Assembly (NCBI GenBank): GCA_900769975.1
Contig: CAAGIR010000097.1
Coordinates: 1 to 20,518 of the forward strand
Source: Spirochaetia bacterium
GTDB lineage: Bacteria > Spirochaetota > Spirochaetia > Treponematales > Treponemataceae
Length of the DNA stretch: 20,518 bases
Reading direction: 5' to 3'
Shown piece after piece: positions 8,143 through 15,249 of this stretch (positions are counted from its first letter, which is position 1; each line of letters begins with the position of its first letter). The position numbers and the translations under genes are program-made. The notes beneath the pieces were generated by a model. It worked only from the letters and a program-made list of their open reading frames with translations. It was not told the origin of the DNA and did no database searches.

Positions 8143-8177
8143 TGTGATATAATAATTCCAAAGGTTTTATACGGGAG
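8143..8177 (+). promoter_or_regulatory. Promoter and ribosome-binding site of the cNMP-binding regulator
   Basis: TGTGATATAAT (8143-8153) is an extended -10 with a perfect TATAAT at 8148-8153; no clear -35 is present. GGGAG (8173-8177) lies 9 nt before the ATG at 8187. Unlike its divergent neighbour, this gene has a leader and a Shine-Dalgarno site. Confidence 0.7.
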
Positions 8178-8186
8178 TTAAAAAAT

Positions 8187-9437
8187 ATGCCAAAAGCTAT
8201 GCAATATACGAAAGGTTCCATTATTTATTTTGAAGGAGACCATGACGAAAGAATTTTCATAATGCAAAGTGGAGCGGTTCTTCTCACCAGTACAGATATA
8301 GAATCTGGTCAGCCTGTTTCTGAACAAGTAAAAAGCGGTGAATTTTTTGGCGTAAAATCGGCTCTTGGTCATTTTGCAAGAGAAGAAACAGCCACCTGTC
8401 TTGTTCCAACTGTAGCAGTGGCTCTAACAATTCAGGAATTTGAAATTCTTTTTAGTAATAATAAACCTTTAATTATGAAAATGCTGCGTGTTTTTTCAAA
8501 CCAATTGCGCAACATTCATAAAAAAACAGAATCAATTTTAAACAAAATTACAGAAGACCAGCAGACAGGTATGCTTGCAGTTGCAAAAAGTTTTTATGAT
8601 GATGAACAATTCCGTTCTGCCTGTGATGTTTATACAAAATTCCTTACAAGATATCCGAATACAACTAAAAAAGATGAAGTATTGCGCCTTTTTAAAGATG
8701 CAAAAATCCACAAGGACCGTCAGGCAGTTCATTCTCGCGGAAATAATTTTGAAATAGAAGAAGAGACATCAAATGCGTCATTAAAACTGTTTGCTTTGCC
8801 TGCTTTTGAACGGTTTGCAAAAAATTATGAACCTGGACAAGTTATCATTTCTGAATATGAACCTGGTGATTGTTTTTATTTAATTCAAAGCGGACGTGTT
8901 CAGCTTGTAAAATGTGTAAACGGTACAAAAAAGAATCTGGATATCCTGAAACCTGGAGAATTTTTTGGTGAAATGGCAATTCTTGATAATTCTCCTCGTT
9001 CAGCAACTTGTGTAGCAATCGGAAATGTAAAATGTCTGGAATTTAATAAAGAAAACTTTGAACTTTTGATTACGGGCAATCCGCAGATGGCTTTGCTTTT
9101 GCTTAAATTATTCTGTAAGCGTATTTATGATCAGAAACGCAGATTTAAAATCCTTGTAGTAAAAGATTTGCAGGCAAGAATTTCTGATGTATTCCTTATG
9201 CTTGATGAAATGAACCCTGTAACAAATGAAGCAGAACGCCAGCGACGATTTAATATTACCATTTCGGACATTTCGCATTGGGCTGGGCTTCCACTTGAAA
9301 CAACAAGAGAAGAAATAAATAAACTTGTAGAACGACGAAAAATCGAAGTTTATGATAATTATGTAATTGTAAATAATATTAACGATTTAAAAAGATTGTA
9401 CGAAACCCGTTGCAATACTGGCAATCGTAAGATATAA
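8187..9437 (+). CDS. Crp-like regulator with tandem cyclic-nucleotide-binding domains
   Basis: The protein has 416 residues, nearly twice the size of a normal Crp/Fnr protein. Domain 1 (about 1-115) is a cNMP-binding beta-roll with a degenerate phosphate-binding cassette: GEFFGVKSALGHFAREETAT at 51-70 lacks the Glu after FG and the PRSA motif. A helical linker (about 125-175), resembling a single tetratricopeptide unit, joins it to domain 2 (about 200-315). That domain has the canonical cassette GEFFGEMAILDNSPRSAT at 257-274, so it should bind cAMP, c-di-AMP or a similar ligand. Residues 325-400 form the Crp-type winged helix region, with a likely DNA-recognition helix near 358-380. It is probably a cytoplasmic transcription regulator; targets are unknown. 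Its last codons contain the promoter of the tRNA-Thr gene. Confidence 0.87.
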   Translation: MPKAMQYTKGSIIYFEGDHDERIFIMQSGAVLLTSTDIESGQPVSEQVKSGEFFGVKSALGHFAREETATCLVPTVAVALTIQEFEILFSNNKPLIMKMLRVFSNQLRNIHKKTESILNKITEDQQTGMLAVAKSFYDDEQFRSACDVYTKFLTRYPNTTKKDEVLRLFKDAKIHKDRQAVHSRGNNFEIEEETSNASLKLFALPAFERFAKNYEPGQVIISEYEPGDCFYLIQSGRVQLVKCVNGTKKNLDILKPGEFFGEMAILDNSPRSATCVAIGNVKCLEFNKENFELLITGNPQMALLLLKLFCKRIYDQKRRFKILVVKDLQARISDVFLMLDEMNPVTNEAERQRRFNITISDISHWAGLPLETTREEINKLVERRKIEVYDNYVIVNNINDLKRLYETRCNTGNRKI

Positions 9438-9438
9438 T
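9410..9438 (+). promoter_or_regulatory. tRNA-Thr promoter inside the regulator's 3' end
   Basis: TTGCAA (9410-9415), a 17-nt spacer and a perfect TATAAT (9433-9438) form the best two-box promoter in the window. The -10 overlaps the TAA stop codon (9435-9437) of the upstream regulator. The predicted start is about 9445, a few bases before the mature tRNA. Confidence 0.8.
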
Positions 9439-9450
9439 AGTAGTATTATT

Positions 9451-9523
9451 GCCGACTTAGCTCACCTGGTAGAGCAGCACCCTCGTAACGTGCAGGTACT
9501 CAGTTCGAGTCTGAGAGTCGGCT
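9451..9523 (+). tRNA. tRNA-Thr (anticodon CGT)
   Basis: The 73-nt cloverleaf has acceptor arms GCCGACT (9451-9457) and AGTCGGC (9516-9522), D-stem GCTC/GAGC, anticodon loop CTCGTAA with anticodon CGT (reads ACG, threonine), and T-arm CTCAG-TTCGAGT-CTGAG. The base after the acceptor is T and no CCA is encoded, so CCA must be added afterwards. Position 31-39 of the anticodon stem is a C-C mismatch; the other stem pairs are complementary. A T-rich tract follows immediately. Confidence 0.95.
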
Positions 9524-9534
9524 TATTTTTTTTT
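9523..9534 (+). terminator. T-tract terminator after tRNA-Thr
   Basis: The acceptor/T-arm stem of the tRNA is followed by TTATTTTTTTTT. This provides a U-tract next to a stable stem and probably ends the tRNA transcript, leaving the next CDS at 9568 to its own promoter. Confidence 0.55.
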
Positions 9535-9567
9535 AACTTTAATCCTTTCATTACCGATAAATAAAAA

Positions 9568-10740
9568 ATGAAAAAGAAAAATAAAATTATTTTGATAATC
9601 TTGATTTGTATTCTTGTAGTCTCTGTTTCTGCAGGTGTCATTTATTTTGTCAGTAAAAAAAATAGTGATAAAACGGTGAATGTTGCTTTTTACGGATTAC
9701 CTCAGGACATTTGCAAAAGTATTCAGGAAGAATTTTCAAATGATTTAAAATTAAAAGTGCAGTTTGATATTCTGGCAAATGATAATCTTGATTTGGGTAT
9801 CGTAACAAAAAAATACGATATGTTTTTTGCATGGAACGGTGAAGTTACACAAACTTTGTCATCAAGTGCAGAAAAAATCCCTTCAAAAATTATGGAAAAT
9901 ATCCCGATTTCGCTTCGAAATGAATATTGTGTTCCTGTTTTGCTTGATCATTATGAAATTGCCGTTAATAAAGAAATTGTAGAAAAAACTCAAATTAATC
10001 CTGAAGAAAGTTTTCAATCGTTTACCGATTTTTTGCATGAATCATCTAAATATGTTTTTTCTCCGTTTTTTACTGATGGCGGAAATGACGAAGTTCTGCT
10101 TAGCCTTGTCGGAAGTTTTACAGAAACGTTGGGCGGTTCAGAAGCGTATAGAAATTTAATAAATCAGATGCAGACTTATGATAAACTGGACGATTTTGTA
10201 GACACAGGATTAAATGACGCAGGTTTTTCTCTATCAGATGTGTTGAATATGATTAAAATCTGGCCAAAAGAAGAATTGCTGCATCCCCAATGGACAGTTG
10301 CAAATAAAAAAGATCTGGAAATTTTTTCGGAACAAAACCAGATTGCCGCTTTTTATATAAATTTATCTGAACATAGAAAAATTCCGTTTCATGTCATAAA
10401 TAAATTTACAGCAATTAAAATGCCTGTTGCTGACGAAAATACACCTCATTGTATAATTGCACCAGCTGTTTGCTGTGTTTTGATTTCTGATAATTCAAAT
10501 GCCAAAAATTATTTAAAAACACTTTTAAATCTGGAATGTCAGACAAGACTTTCTGATAAAACAATGCTTGCACCTGTGCATTATCGTGCCGAAGCGTTTG
10601 ATTCCCTGTCTGATGATGTAAGATTTTGGGCCGCTTCCTGTGAAGACGGGGTAATGCCAAATCTAACAACGGCTGTTTATCAGCGTAAACAGGATAAAAT
10701 AAAAGAAATTGCAAATGAAATAAGGGCATATCTAAAATAA
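9568..10740 (+). CDS. Membrane-anchored solute-binding-protein-like protein
   Basis: The protein has 390 residues. Residues 1-5 are Lys-rich and about 7-29 form one hydrophobic segment without a lipobox Cys, so it is either a signal anchor or an uncleaved signal. The remaining part looks like a family 1 extracellular solute-binding fold: a short first strand (VNVAFYG), the KKYDMFFAWNG region, the VPVLLDHYEIAVNKEIV segment typical of the domain crossover, and a helical C-terminus. Binding-site residues cannot be assigned. No ABC permease genes adjoin it; instead an NlpC/P60-barrel gene begins one base after its stop codon. No Shine-Dalgarno sequence precedes the ATG. TTTAAC (9532-9537) and GATAAA (9556-9561) are a weak promoter candidate. 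The cargo is unknown, and a role as an envelope sensor is possible. Confidence 0.7.
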   Translation: MKKKNKIILIILICILVVSVSAGVIYFVSKKNSDKTVNVAFYGLPQDICKSIQEEFSNDLKLKVQFDILANDNLDLGIVTKKYDMFFAWNGEVTQTLSSSAEKIPSKIMENIPISLRNEYCVPVLLDHYEIAVNKEIVEKTQINPEESFQSFTDFLHESSKYVFSPFFTDGGNDEVLLSLVGSFTETLGGSEAYRNLINQMQTYDKLDDFVDTGLNDAGFSLSDVLNMIKIWPKEELLHPQWTVANKKDLEIFSEQNQIAAFYINLSEHRKIPFHVINKFTAIKMPVADENTPHCIIAPAVCCVLISDNSNAKNYLKTLLNLECQTRLSDKTMLAPVHYRAEAFDSLSDDVRFWAASCEDGVMPNLTTAVYQRKQDKIKEIANEIRAYLK

Positions 10741-10741
10741 T

Positions 10742-11902
10742 ATGAATATTGTTATTACTTCAAATCAACTTGCAAAACGCATTTTAATTGTTTTTGGAAT
10801 TCTTTTTTCCGTATGCAGTCTGAAACTTTGTGCAGAAAATATTTCGCCAGCGCAGGCTCAGGTTTCACGCGAAAAATTTGTAGCAGAAGCAAAAAAATAT
10901 GTAGGATGTCCGTATGTTTATGGAGCAACTGGTCCAGATTCTTTTGATTGTTCGGGGCTTATTTATTTTACGGCAAAAGAAGCACTTGGAGTGCAATTAC
11001 CGCGAACTTCAAAAGCGTTGTACAGTTATTGCAGGATTGTTTCAAAAGATAAAATGGAAATTGGCGATTTGCTTTTTTTCAAGACAAATAATACCGCATC
11101 GATTACCCATGTGGGTATTTATATAGGCGGAAGTCAGTTTATTTCTGCAATAAGTGACGGTCCAAATAGCGGTGTGATTATTTCATCGCTGCAGCAGGAT
11201 TATTGGAAGCCCAAGTATGTAGGATGTGGCCAGTTCCTTGCCTCTGGAAAATCAAAAAATACTTCGGATGATTTTGATTACGAAGAAGAATTTGTGGCAG
11301 ACTCCAGTTCCTCAAAAAAAACGGCCAATAATCAGCAGACCGCAAAAAATGCTAATTTCCAAGGTAGCAGTTTTTATAATCCCAAAAGTTCAATTGTCGA
11401 TTCCATAACTTTTGATGCCATTTTAGCAGGAGGATGGTCACTTTTTTCTCCAAATGAATTTATGATAAAATGGCGTGGAATTAATGTGGAAACAAACGCA
11501 CGCATTTCTAAGTGGATTTTGGAACCAGGTTTTGGATTTGGCGTGAGATATAATCATGGCTTAAATGTTGTGCAGCTTCCTTTGATGTTTAGTGCAACGT
11601 TAAATGATTATGTCCGCTTTTATGCAGGACCTGTAATAACGTTTGGAAATCCTCAGATGCTTGGAACGAACGAAGAAATTCAATCATCCTTTTTTCCAGG
11701 CATCCTGGGAGTAACTTTTAGTACGCCTAGTTTTTCTATTAATAAAGCAAAAGTTCAGTTTGTGCAGGACATAAGTTATACAGTTTTCAACAAAAAAGAT
11801 AATTCGGCACTACCGTTTGTGGAATCAATTTCGGCAGGACTTGTTATGTTTACTGGTGTAAAAGTTACTTTGGGAATGAATGTTTTTAAAAAAGTAAAAT
11901 AA
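10742..11902 (+). CDS. NlpC/P60 endopeptidase domain fused to a C-terminal beta-barrel-like domain
   Basis: The protein has 386 residues. A hydrophobic segment (about 12-30, ending LCAEN) is a signal peptide. Residues about 42-165 form an NlpC/P60 domain, which cleaves peptide stems of peptidoglycan. The motifs are YVGCPYVYGATGPDSFDCSG with nucleophile Cys70, LPRTS, IGDLLFF and ITHVGIYIGG with His123. The usual third polar residue (His/Asn/Gln, in FxHA) is Ser135 in FISA, so activity is uncertain. A Ser/Asn/Lys-rich linker (170-215) leads to about 165 residues of alternating strands with glycine and aromatic residues (EPGFGFGVRYNHG, FYAGPVITFG), like a small outer-membrane barrel; the chain ends KKVK rather than Phe. 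The gene starts one base after the preceding stop, without a Shine-Dalgarno sequence, suggesting translational coupling. Confidence 0.8.
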   Translation: MNIVITSNQLAKRILIVFGILFSVCSLKLCAENISPAQAQVSREKFVAEAKKYVGCPYVYGATGPDSFDCSGLIYFTAKEALGVQLPRTSKALYSYCRIVSKDKMEIGDLLFFKTNNTASITHVGIYIGGSQFISAISDGPNSGVIISSLQQDYWKPKYVGCGQFLASGKSKNTSDDFDYEEEFVADSSSSKKTANNQQTAKNANFQGSSFYNPKSSIVDSITFDAILAGGWSLFSPNEFMIKWRGINVETNARISKWILEPGFGFGVRYNHGLNVVQLPLMFSATLNDYVRFYAGPVITFGNPQMLGTNEEIQSSFFPGILGVTFSTPSFSINKAKVQFVQDISYTVFNKKDNSALPFVESISAGLVMFTGVKVTLGMNVFKKVK

Positions 11903-11921
11903 AAGGTACAAAATCGCAAAA

Positions 11922-12560
11922 ATGAAAAATATAAAAAAAATCCTTATAAAAATTGTAATTTTATTTTTACCGCTTCTCTTTTTTTCGTGTTCTTCTGATA
12001 TCACTTTGGAATTACAGGAAGACGGAAAGATAAAAATTACATATTCGGGGAATTTTGCAAGCGATTTTACAAAAAATCTTTTAATGCAAAACAATTTTGA
12101 GCAGGAAGATTTTCAAAATGAAGATGTACAGTTGGACGAACAAAGTTTAAAAGAATCTCTGAAAAAAAGCGGATTTTCAAATATCATTTTTCTTTCGAAT
12201 AATCTGGAAAAACTTTGCATACAGATGGAAGATAAAAATCATCAGTCATCTTTTTTTAATACAGGACTTATAGAAATAGACAAAAACACTATAAAAACAA
12301 ACTTTTCTTCAGAAAACCTTAAAATATTTTATAATTCGGCAGATGAAGAATTGCAGATGAACCTCGATTTATTGATTGCGCCAGTTTTTAATGATGAACA
12401 GATGCCCGTAGAAGAATATATCGAAATGATTTCAACTTTCTACGGAGAGCAGATTGCAGAAGAAATAAAAAATTGCAAATTGCAGATTACGACAATCGAT
12501 TCAAAAGGAAAAAATGTAATTTCGCTTGGTATTCCAGAACTTTTATGCGGTATGTATTAA
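11922..12560 (+). CDS. Predicted lipoprotein of unknown function
   Basis: The protein has 212 residues. Residues 1-23 are a lipoprotein signal: Lys-rich start, long Ile/Leu/Phe core and the lipobox FFSC with Cys23. The mature part begins with SDITLELQEDGKIKITYSG, a strand-turn-strand layout seen in LppM-like lipoprotein domains. I treat this only as a resemblance. It continues with an acidic, Asn-rich middle and a helical segment (VEEYIEMISTFYGEQIAEEI). No catalytic motif is visible. It lies 19 nt after the NlpC/P60-barrel gene and is probably its operon partner. AAAGGT lies about 13 nt upstream of the ATG, farther than ideal. An envelope role is likely by context only. Confidence 0.75.
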   Translation: MKNIKKILIKIVILFLPLLFFSCSSDITLELQEDGKIKITYSGNFASDFTKNLLMQNNFEQEDFQNEDVQLDEQSLKESLKKSGFSNIIFLSNNLEKLCIQMEDKNHQSSFFNTGLIEIDKNTIKTNFSSENLKIFYNSADEELQMNLDLLIAPVFNDEQMPVEEYIEMISTFYGEQIAEEIKNCKLQITTIDSKGKNVISLGIPELLCGMY

Positions 12561-12629
12561 AAATCCTCAAAAAAACTATTAGATAAAATTTTTATAGAGA
12601 AATATACAAGTTTTTTTATTCAATTAATT

Positions 12630-12635
12630 TATAAT
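12630..12635 (+). promoter_or_regulatory. -10 box of the GH9 gene, predicted leaderless start
   Basis: A perfect TATAAT lies only 6 nt before the ATG at 12642, so the transcript should begin at or next to the start codon. No Shine-Dalgarno sequence is present and the -35 is weak. The 81-bp gap before the gene is otherwise AT-rich without a clear hairpin. Confidence 0.5.
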
Positions 12636-12641
12636 AAAAGT

Positions 12642-14279
12642 ATGAAAAACACAAATAAAAACATAAACGGTATTTTTATTAATCAGATTGGATATTTACC
12701 AGCAGACAGTAAAATTGCATTTATAACAGAAAAAGCAAAAGGCAATAGCGACACTTTTGAATTATGCGATTTTGCTTCGTCTCAGACTGTTTATACAGGA
12801 AAAATTTGTTCAAAAAATAATGACGGCTCAAAATATGTAGATTCAACAGTAGGTGAAGAAATTTTTTATGCAGATTTTTCTGATTTTACAGATGAAGGCA
12901 AATATTTTGTCAAAATTAATGACGCAAACAGTTTTTCTTTCGAAATTAAAAAGAATGTTTATCAAAATTTGCTTGATTTAACATTAAAATATTTTACGCT
13001 TTCTCGTTGCGGCCAAGGAATCTGTCATACAGCCGATGCAGAAATTTACGGAACACATCAGACAAAAAAAGTGCAAGGCGGCTGGCACGATGCAGGAGAT
13101 TATGGAAGATATATCGTTGCGACAGCAAAAACTGTAATGGATTTACTTTTGGCTTATGAAAATATAACAGAAAAAACAGCCGTTTCAGACAGTGCAGATT
13201 GTTTTGATTTTGATATTTTGGGCGAAGTAAGGTACGCACTGGAGTGGATGCTTCAAATGCAGCGGGAAGACGGAGCCGTTTATCACAAAATATCATGCTA
13301 TCATTTCTGTGGTTTTATAAATCCTGAAGATGAAAAAGATAAAATTGTTCTTGCACCGGTTTCTACAACTGCTACAGCCGATTTTGCAGGTTCCCTTGCT
13401 TATGCCTCCAGATTTTATACAGAAAAAGACAAAACTTTTGCTGATAGCCTTCTTAATGCAGCACTTAAAGCACAAGATTATTTGAATTCACATGATGATG
13501 AACTTTTTATAAATCCGCCGGAAATTACAACAGGTGCTTATGGCGACCCTCATGTACAGGATGAACGTTATTTTGCACTTTGTTCACTATGGCTTGCAAC
13601 GCAAAATCCTTTGTATCTGAAAAATGCTTTTGAAATCCGCACTACAGAAATGAATTATGTTGCCAGTCAAAAAAATGACATAAATAAACAGCATTTCTGG
13701 TATGATGGTTTTGGCTGGGGACTTATGTCTGGTTTTGGCGATGAAATTCTCATAAAAAACAGCGAAAAAATCCCGCAGGAATTTATGCAAAATGAACAGG
13801 ATATAAAAAATTGCATCATAAAAGAAGCAGGTGAAATTGTTCAGATTTCAAATAATTCTGCCTTTAAGTATAATTCCACATTTTACGGCTGGGGAAGTAA
13901 CGGGGCAATTTGCGATAAAGCCCATATCCTCATTCTAGCAAATAGTATAATGCCAAAAAAAGAATATCTTACAGTGGCAAAAGCTCAGGCAGACTATATT
14001 CTGGGCTGTAATCCGTTGAATTATTGTTATGTAACAGGAGCTGGATCAAAAAGTCCTGAACATCCGCATCACAGACCAAGCGGTGCTTCCAAAAAAGTTA
14101 TGCCTGGAATGCTTGTGGGAGGACCTTGTGCTTCTTTGCAGGATGAATATGCACGCAAACATCTGGCAGGAGAACCGCCTTTAAAATGTTATGCAGATGC
14201 AGAACCTAGTTACAGTACAAATGAAGTTGCCATTTACTGGAATTCTGCATTGATTTACGTTTTATCAAAGGTGGGATGA
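12642..14279 (+). CDS. Glycoside hydrolase family 9, cytoplasmic cellodextrinase/glucanase-like
   Basis: The protein has 545 residues in two parts. Residues about 8-103 form the Ig-like CelD_N domain (IFINQIGYLP to FEIKK). Residues about 107-545 form the (alpha/alpha)6 GH9 catalytic domain: FTLSRCGQGICH, GGWHDAGDYGRY with the base/nucleophile-water aspartates Asp150 and Asp153, HHRPSGA, and the C-terminal STNEVAIYWNSAL with proton donor Glu528. All catalytic residues are present. GH9 enzymes are inverting beta-glucanases. No signal peptide is visible: the N-terminus is Asn/Lys-rich and polar, so it probably acts in the cytoplasm on imported cellodextrins or other beta-gluco-oligosaccharides rather than on cellulose. 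No dockerin or CBM is present. It is convergent with tRNA-Arg with only 15 bp between them, and the promoter predicts a leaderless mRNA. Confidence 0.9.
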   Translation: MKNTNKNINGIFINQIGYLPADSKIAFITEKAKGNSDTFELCDFASSQTVYTGKICSKNNDGSKYVDSTVGEEIFYADFSDFTDEGKYFVKINDANSFSFEIKKNVYQNLLDLTLKYFTLSRCGQGICHTADAEIYGTHQTKKVQGGWHDAGDYGRYIVATAKTVMDLLLAYENITEKTAVSDSADCFDFDILGEVRYALEWMLQMQREDGAVYHKISCYHFCGFINPEDEKDKIVLAPVSTTATADFAGSLAYASRFYTEKDKTFADSLLNAALKAQDYLNSHDDELFINPPEITTGAYGDPHVQDERYFALCSLWLATQNPLYLKNAFEIRTTEMNYVASQKNDINKQHFWYDGFGWGLMSGFGDEILIKNSEKIPQEFMQNEQDIKNCIIKEAGEIVQISNNSAFKYNSTFYGWGSNGAICDKAHILILANSIMPKKEYLTVAKAQADYILGCNPLNYCYVTGAGSKSPEHPHHRPSGASKKVMPGMLVGGPCASLQDEYARKHLAGEPPLKCYADAEPSYSTNEVAIYWNSALIYVLSKVG

Positions 14280-14294
14280 TTTTTGCAAAAAAAG
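14280..14294. terminator. T/A tract between GH9 and tRNA-Arg
   Basis: TTTTTGCAAAAA (14280-14291) is self-complementary and lies directly between the two convergent genes. On the minus strand the tRNA acceptor stem is followed by ACTTTTTTT, which gives a plausible U-tract terminator. On the plus strand there is only a weak T5 tract after the stop codon. Confidence 0.45.
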
Positions 14295-14368
14295 TGATTC
14301 AGATGCGATTCGAACGCACGACCTTCCGCTTAGGAGGCGGATGCTCTATCCAGCTGAGCTACTGAATC
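14295..14368 (-). tRNA. tRNA-Arg (anticodon CCT)
   Basis: On the minus strand the 74-nt cloverleaf has acceptor arms GATTCAG and CTGAATC, D-stem GCTC/GAGC, anticodon stem TCCGC/GCGGA with loop CTCCTAA (anticodon CCT, reading AGG, arginine), and T-arm GTGCG-TTCGAAT-CGCAT with one G-T pair. The discriminator is A and no CCA is encoded. It ends the minus-strand gene series but has its own promoter. Confidence 0.96.
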
Positions 14369-14380
14369 AAAGTAAAAATT

Positions 14381-14391
14381 ATTATATCACA
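14381..14391 (-). promoter_or_regulatory. tRNA-Arg promoter, extended -10
   Basis: The minus strand reads TGTGATATAAT (14391 to 14381), with a perfect TATAAT. The predicted start is about 14374, six bases before the mature tRNA. The box lies immediately after the stop codon of the MBL-fold gene (14397-14395). No good -35 is visible. Confidence 0.7.
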
Positions 14392-14394
14392 AAA

Positions 14395-15234
14395 TTAAAA
14401 TAAATAATAGACCCCTGGTTTAGCAAGACCTGCAAATCCGTCTACAATTGCATCAACACTATTAACCGCATTATTGTAGTGGCACAAGTAAGTTTTTTTG
14501 CGGATATCAGGGGGAAGTGTACAAAGCTGCTCGTAAGAAGCATGCACACCAGCAGAATAACCAGAAATATCACAATCATGGATAATACATTCAACATTTT
14601 TATATTTTGACAGCAAAAAGCGAAGCTGGTTTTCATTAAATTGAGTATCACCAGTAAAAAGGATTTTTTCGTCAATTATAAGACCGTAAGACTGCTGTGA
14701 TTTCTTAAAACTGTCAGGTTTTGTGCATACGTGACGGGTTCTGAAAAGAGTTAAATCAATACTGCCGAGTGTTGTGTGGAACATTTTAAAAGGCTTTTTT
14801 TGAATCTGCTGAACAGGAAGTTCATTAAAATAATCATCAAAATGCATTTTTCCATGTTCGCTGTATTGAATACCGCCCCGCAAAGATTCATTCCATAATT
14901 TTTTTTTGAATTCAGGAGGGATAATGATGTTTACAGTCCGTTTTCTGACGTATTTATCCATCAAAGCCATTTCTTCCACGCCACCAATATGATCAGCATG
15001 AGGGTGAGTAAGAATTACATTATCAATTTCAGTAATCTTTGTGTTATATCTGGTTTCAAGTGCAAAAGGACAAAGAGTTCCGCAATCAACAAGAATGTGA
15101 TCGTTTCCCTTTATGATAAGAAAATTATTCTGAAAGTTATCTTTTACAAAGGCACTTCCTGTACCAATAAAAAAGAGAGAAAGACGGCCATCATTTTTTA
15201 AGTTAATTTTTGAATTAAAAGGTTTTACAATCAT
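14395..15234 (-). CDS. Metallo-beta-lactamase-fold hydrolase (RNase Z-like)
   Basis: The protein has 279 residues and no signal peptide. The MBL signature THPHADHIGG (His77, His79, Asp81, His82) is complete, preceded by the strand end VDCGT (Asp50). Later come FTGDTQF (third metal-site Asp), IHDCD and the C-terminal LCHYNN histidine. The early FFIGTGSAF segment resembles the start of RNase Z and related phosphodiesterases, but the RNase Z exosite arm is not evident. It could be a cyclic-nucleotide or other phosphodiesterase. It lies 15 bp downstream of the HAD gene, yet an extended -10 sits in the last codons of that gene, so it is probably also transcribed alone. The Shine-Dalgarno sequence is weak (GCGGAA). 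Confidence 0.85.
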   Translation of the reverse strand: MIVKPFNSKINLKNDGRLSLFFIGTGSAFVKDNFQNNFLIIKGNDHILVDCGTLCPFALETRYNTKITEIDNVILTHPHADHIGGVEEMALMDKYVRKRTVNIIIPPEFKKKLWNESLRGGIQYSEHGKMHFDDYFNELPVQQIQKKPFKMFHTTLGSIDLTLFRTRHVCTKPDSFKKSQQSYGLIIDEKILFTGDTQFNENQLRFLLSKYKNVECIIHDCDISGYSAGVHASYEQLCTLPPDIRKKTYLCHYNNAVNSVDAIVDGFAGLAKPGVYYLF

Positions 15235-15249
15235 CTTTTTTTTCCGCGT

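Noticed and set aside
8143..8153. TGTGA in the recurrent promoter motif as a Crp half-site
   Set aside because: None of the copies has a TCACA partner at the expected spacing of 6 nt. The extended -10 reading explains the motif and its position better.
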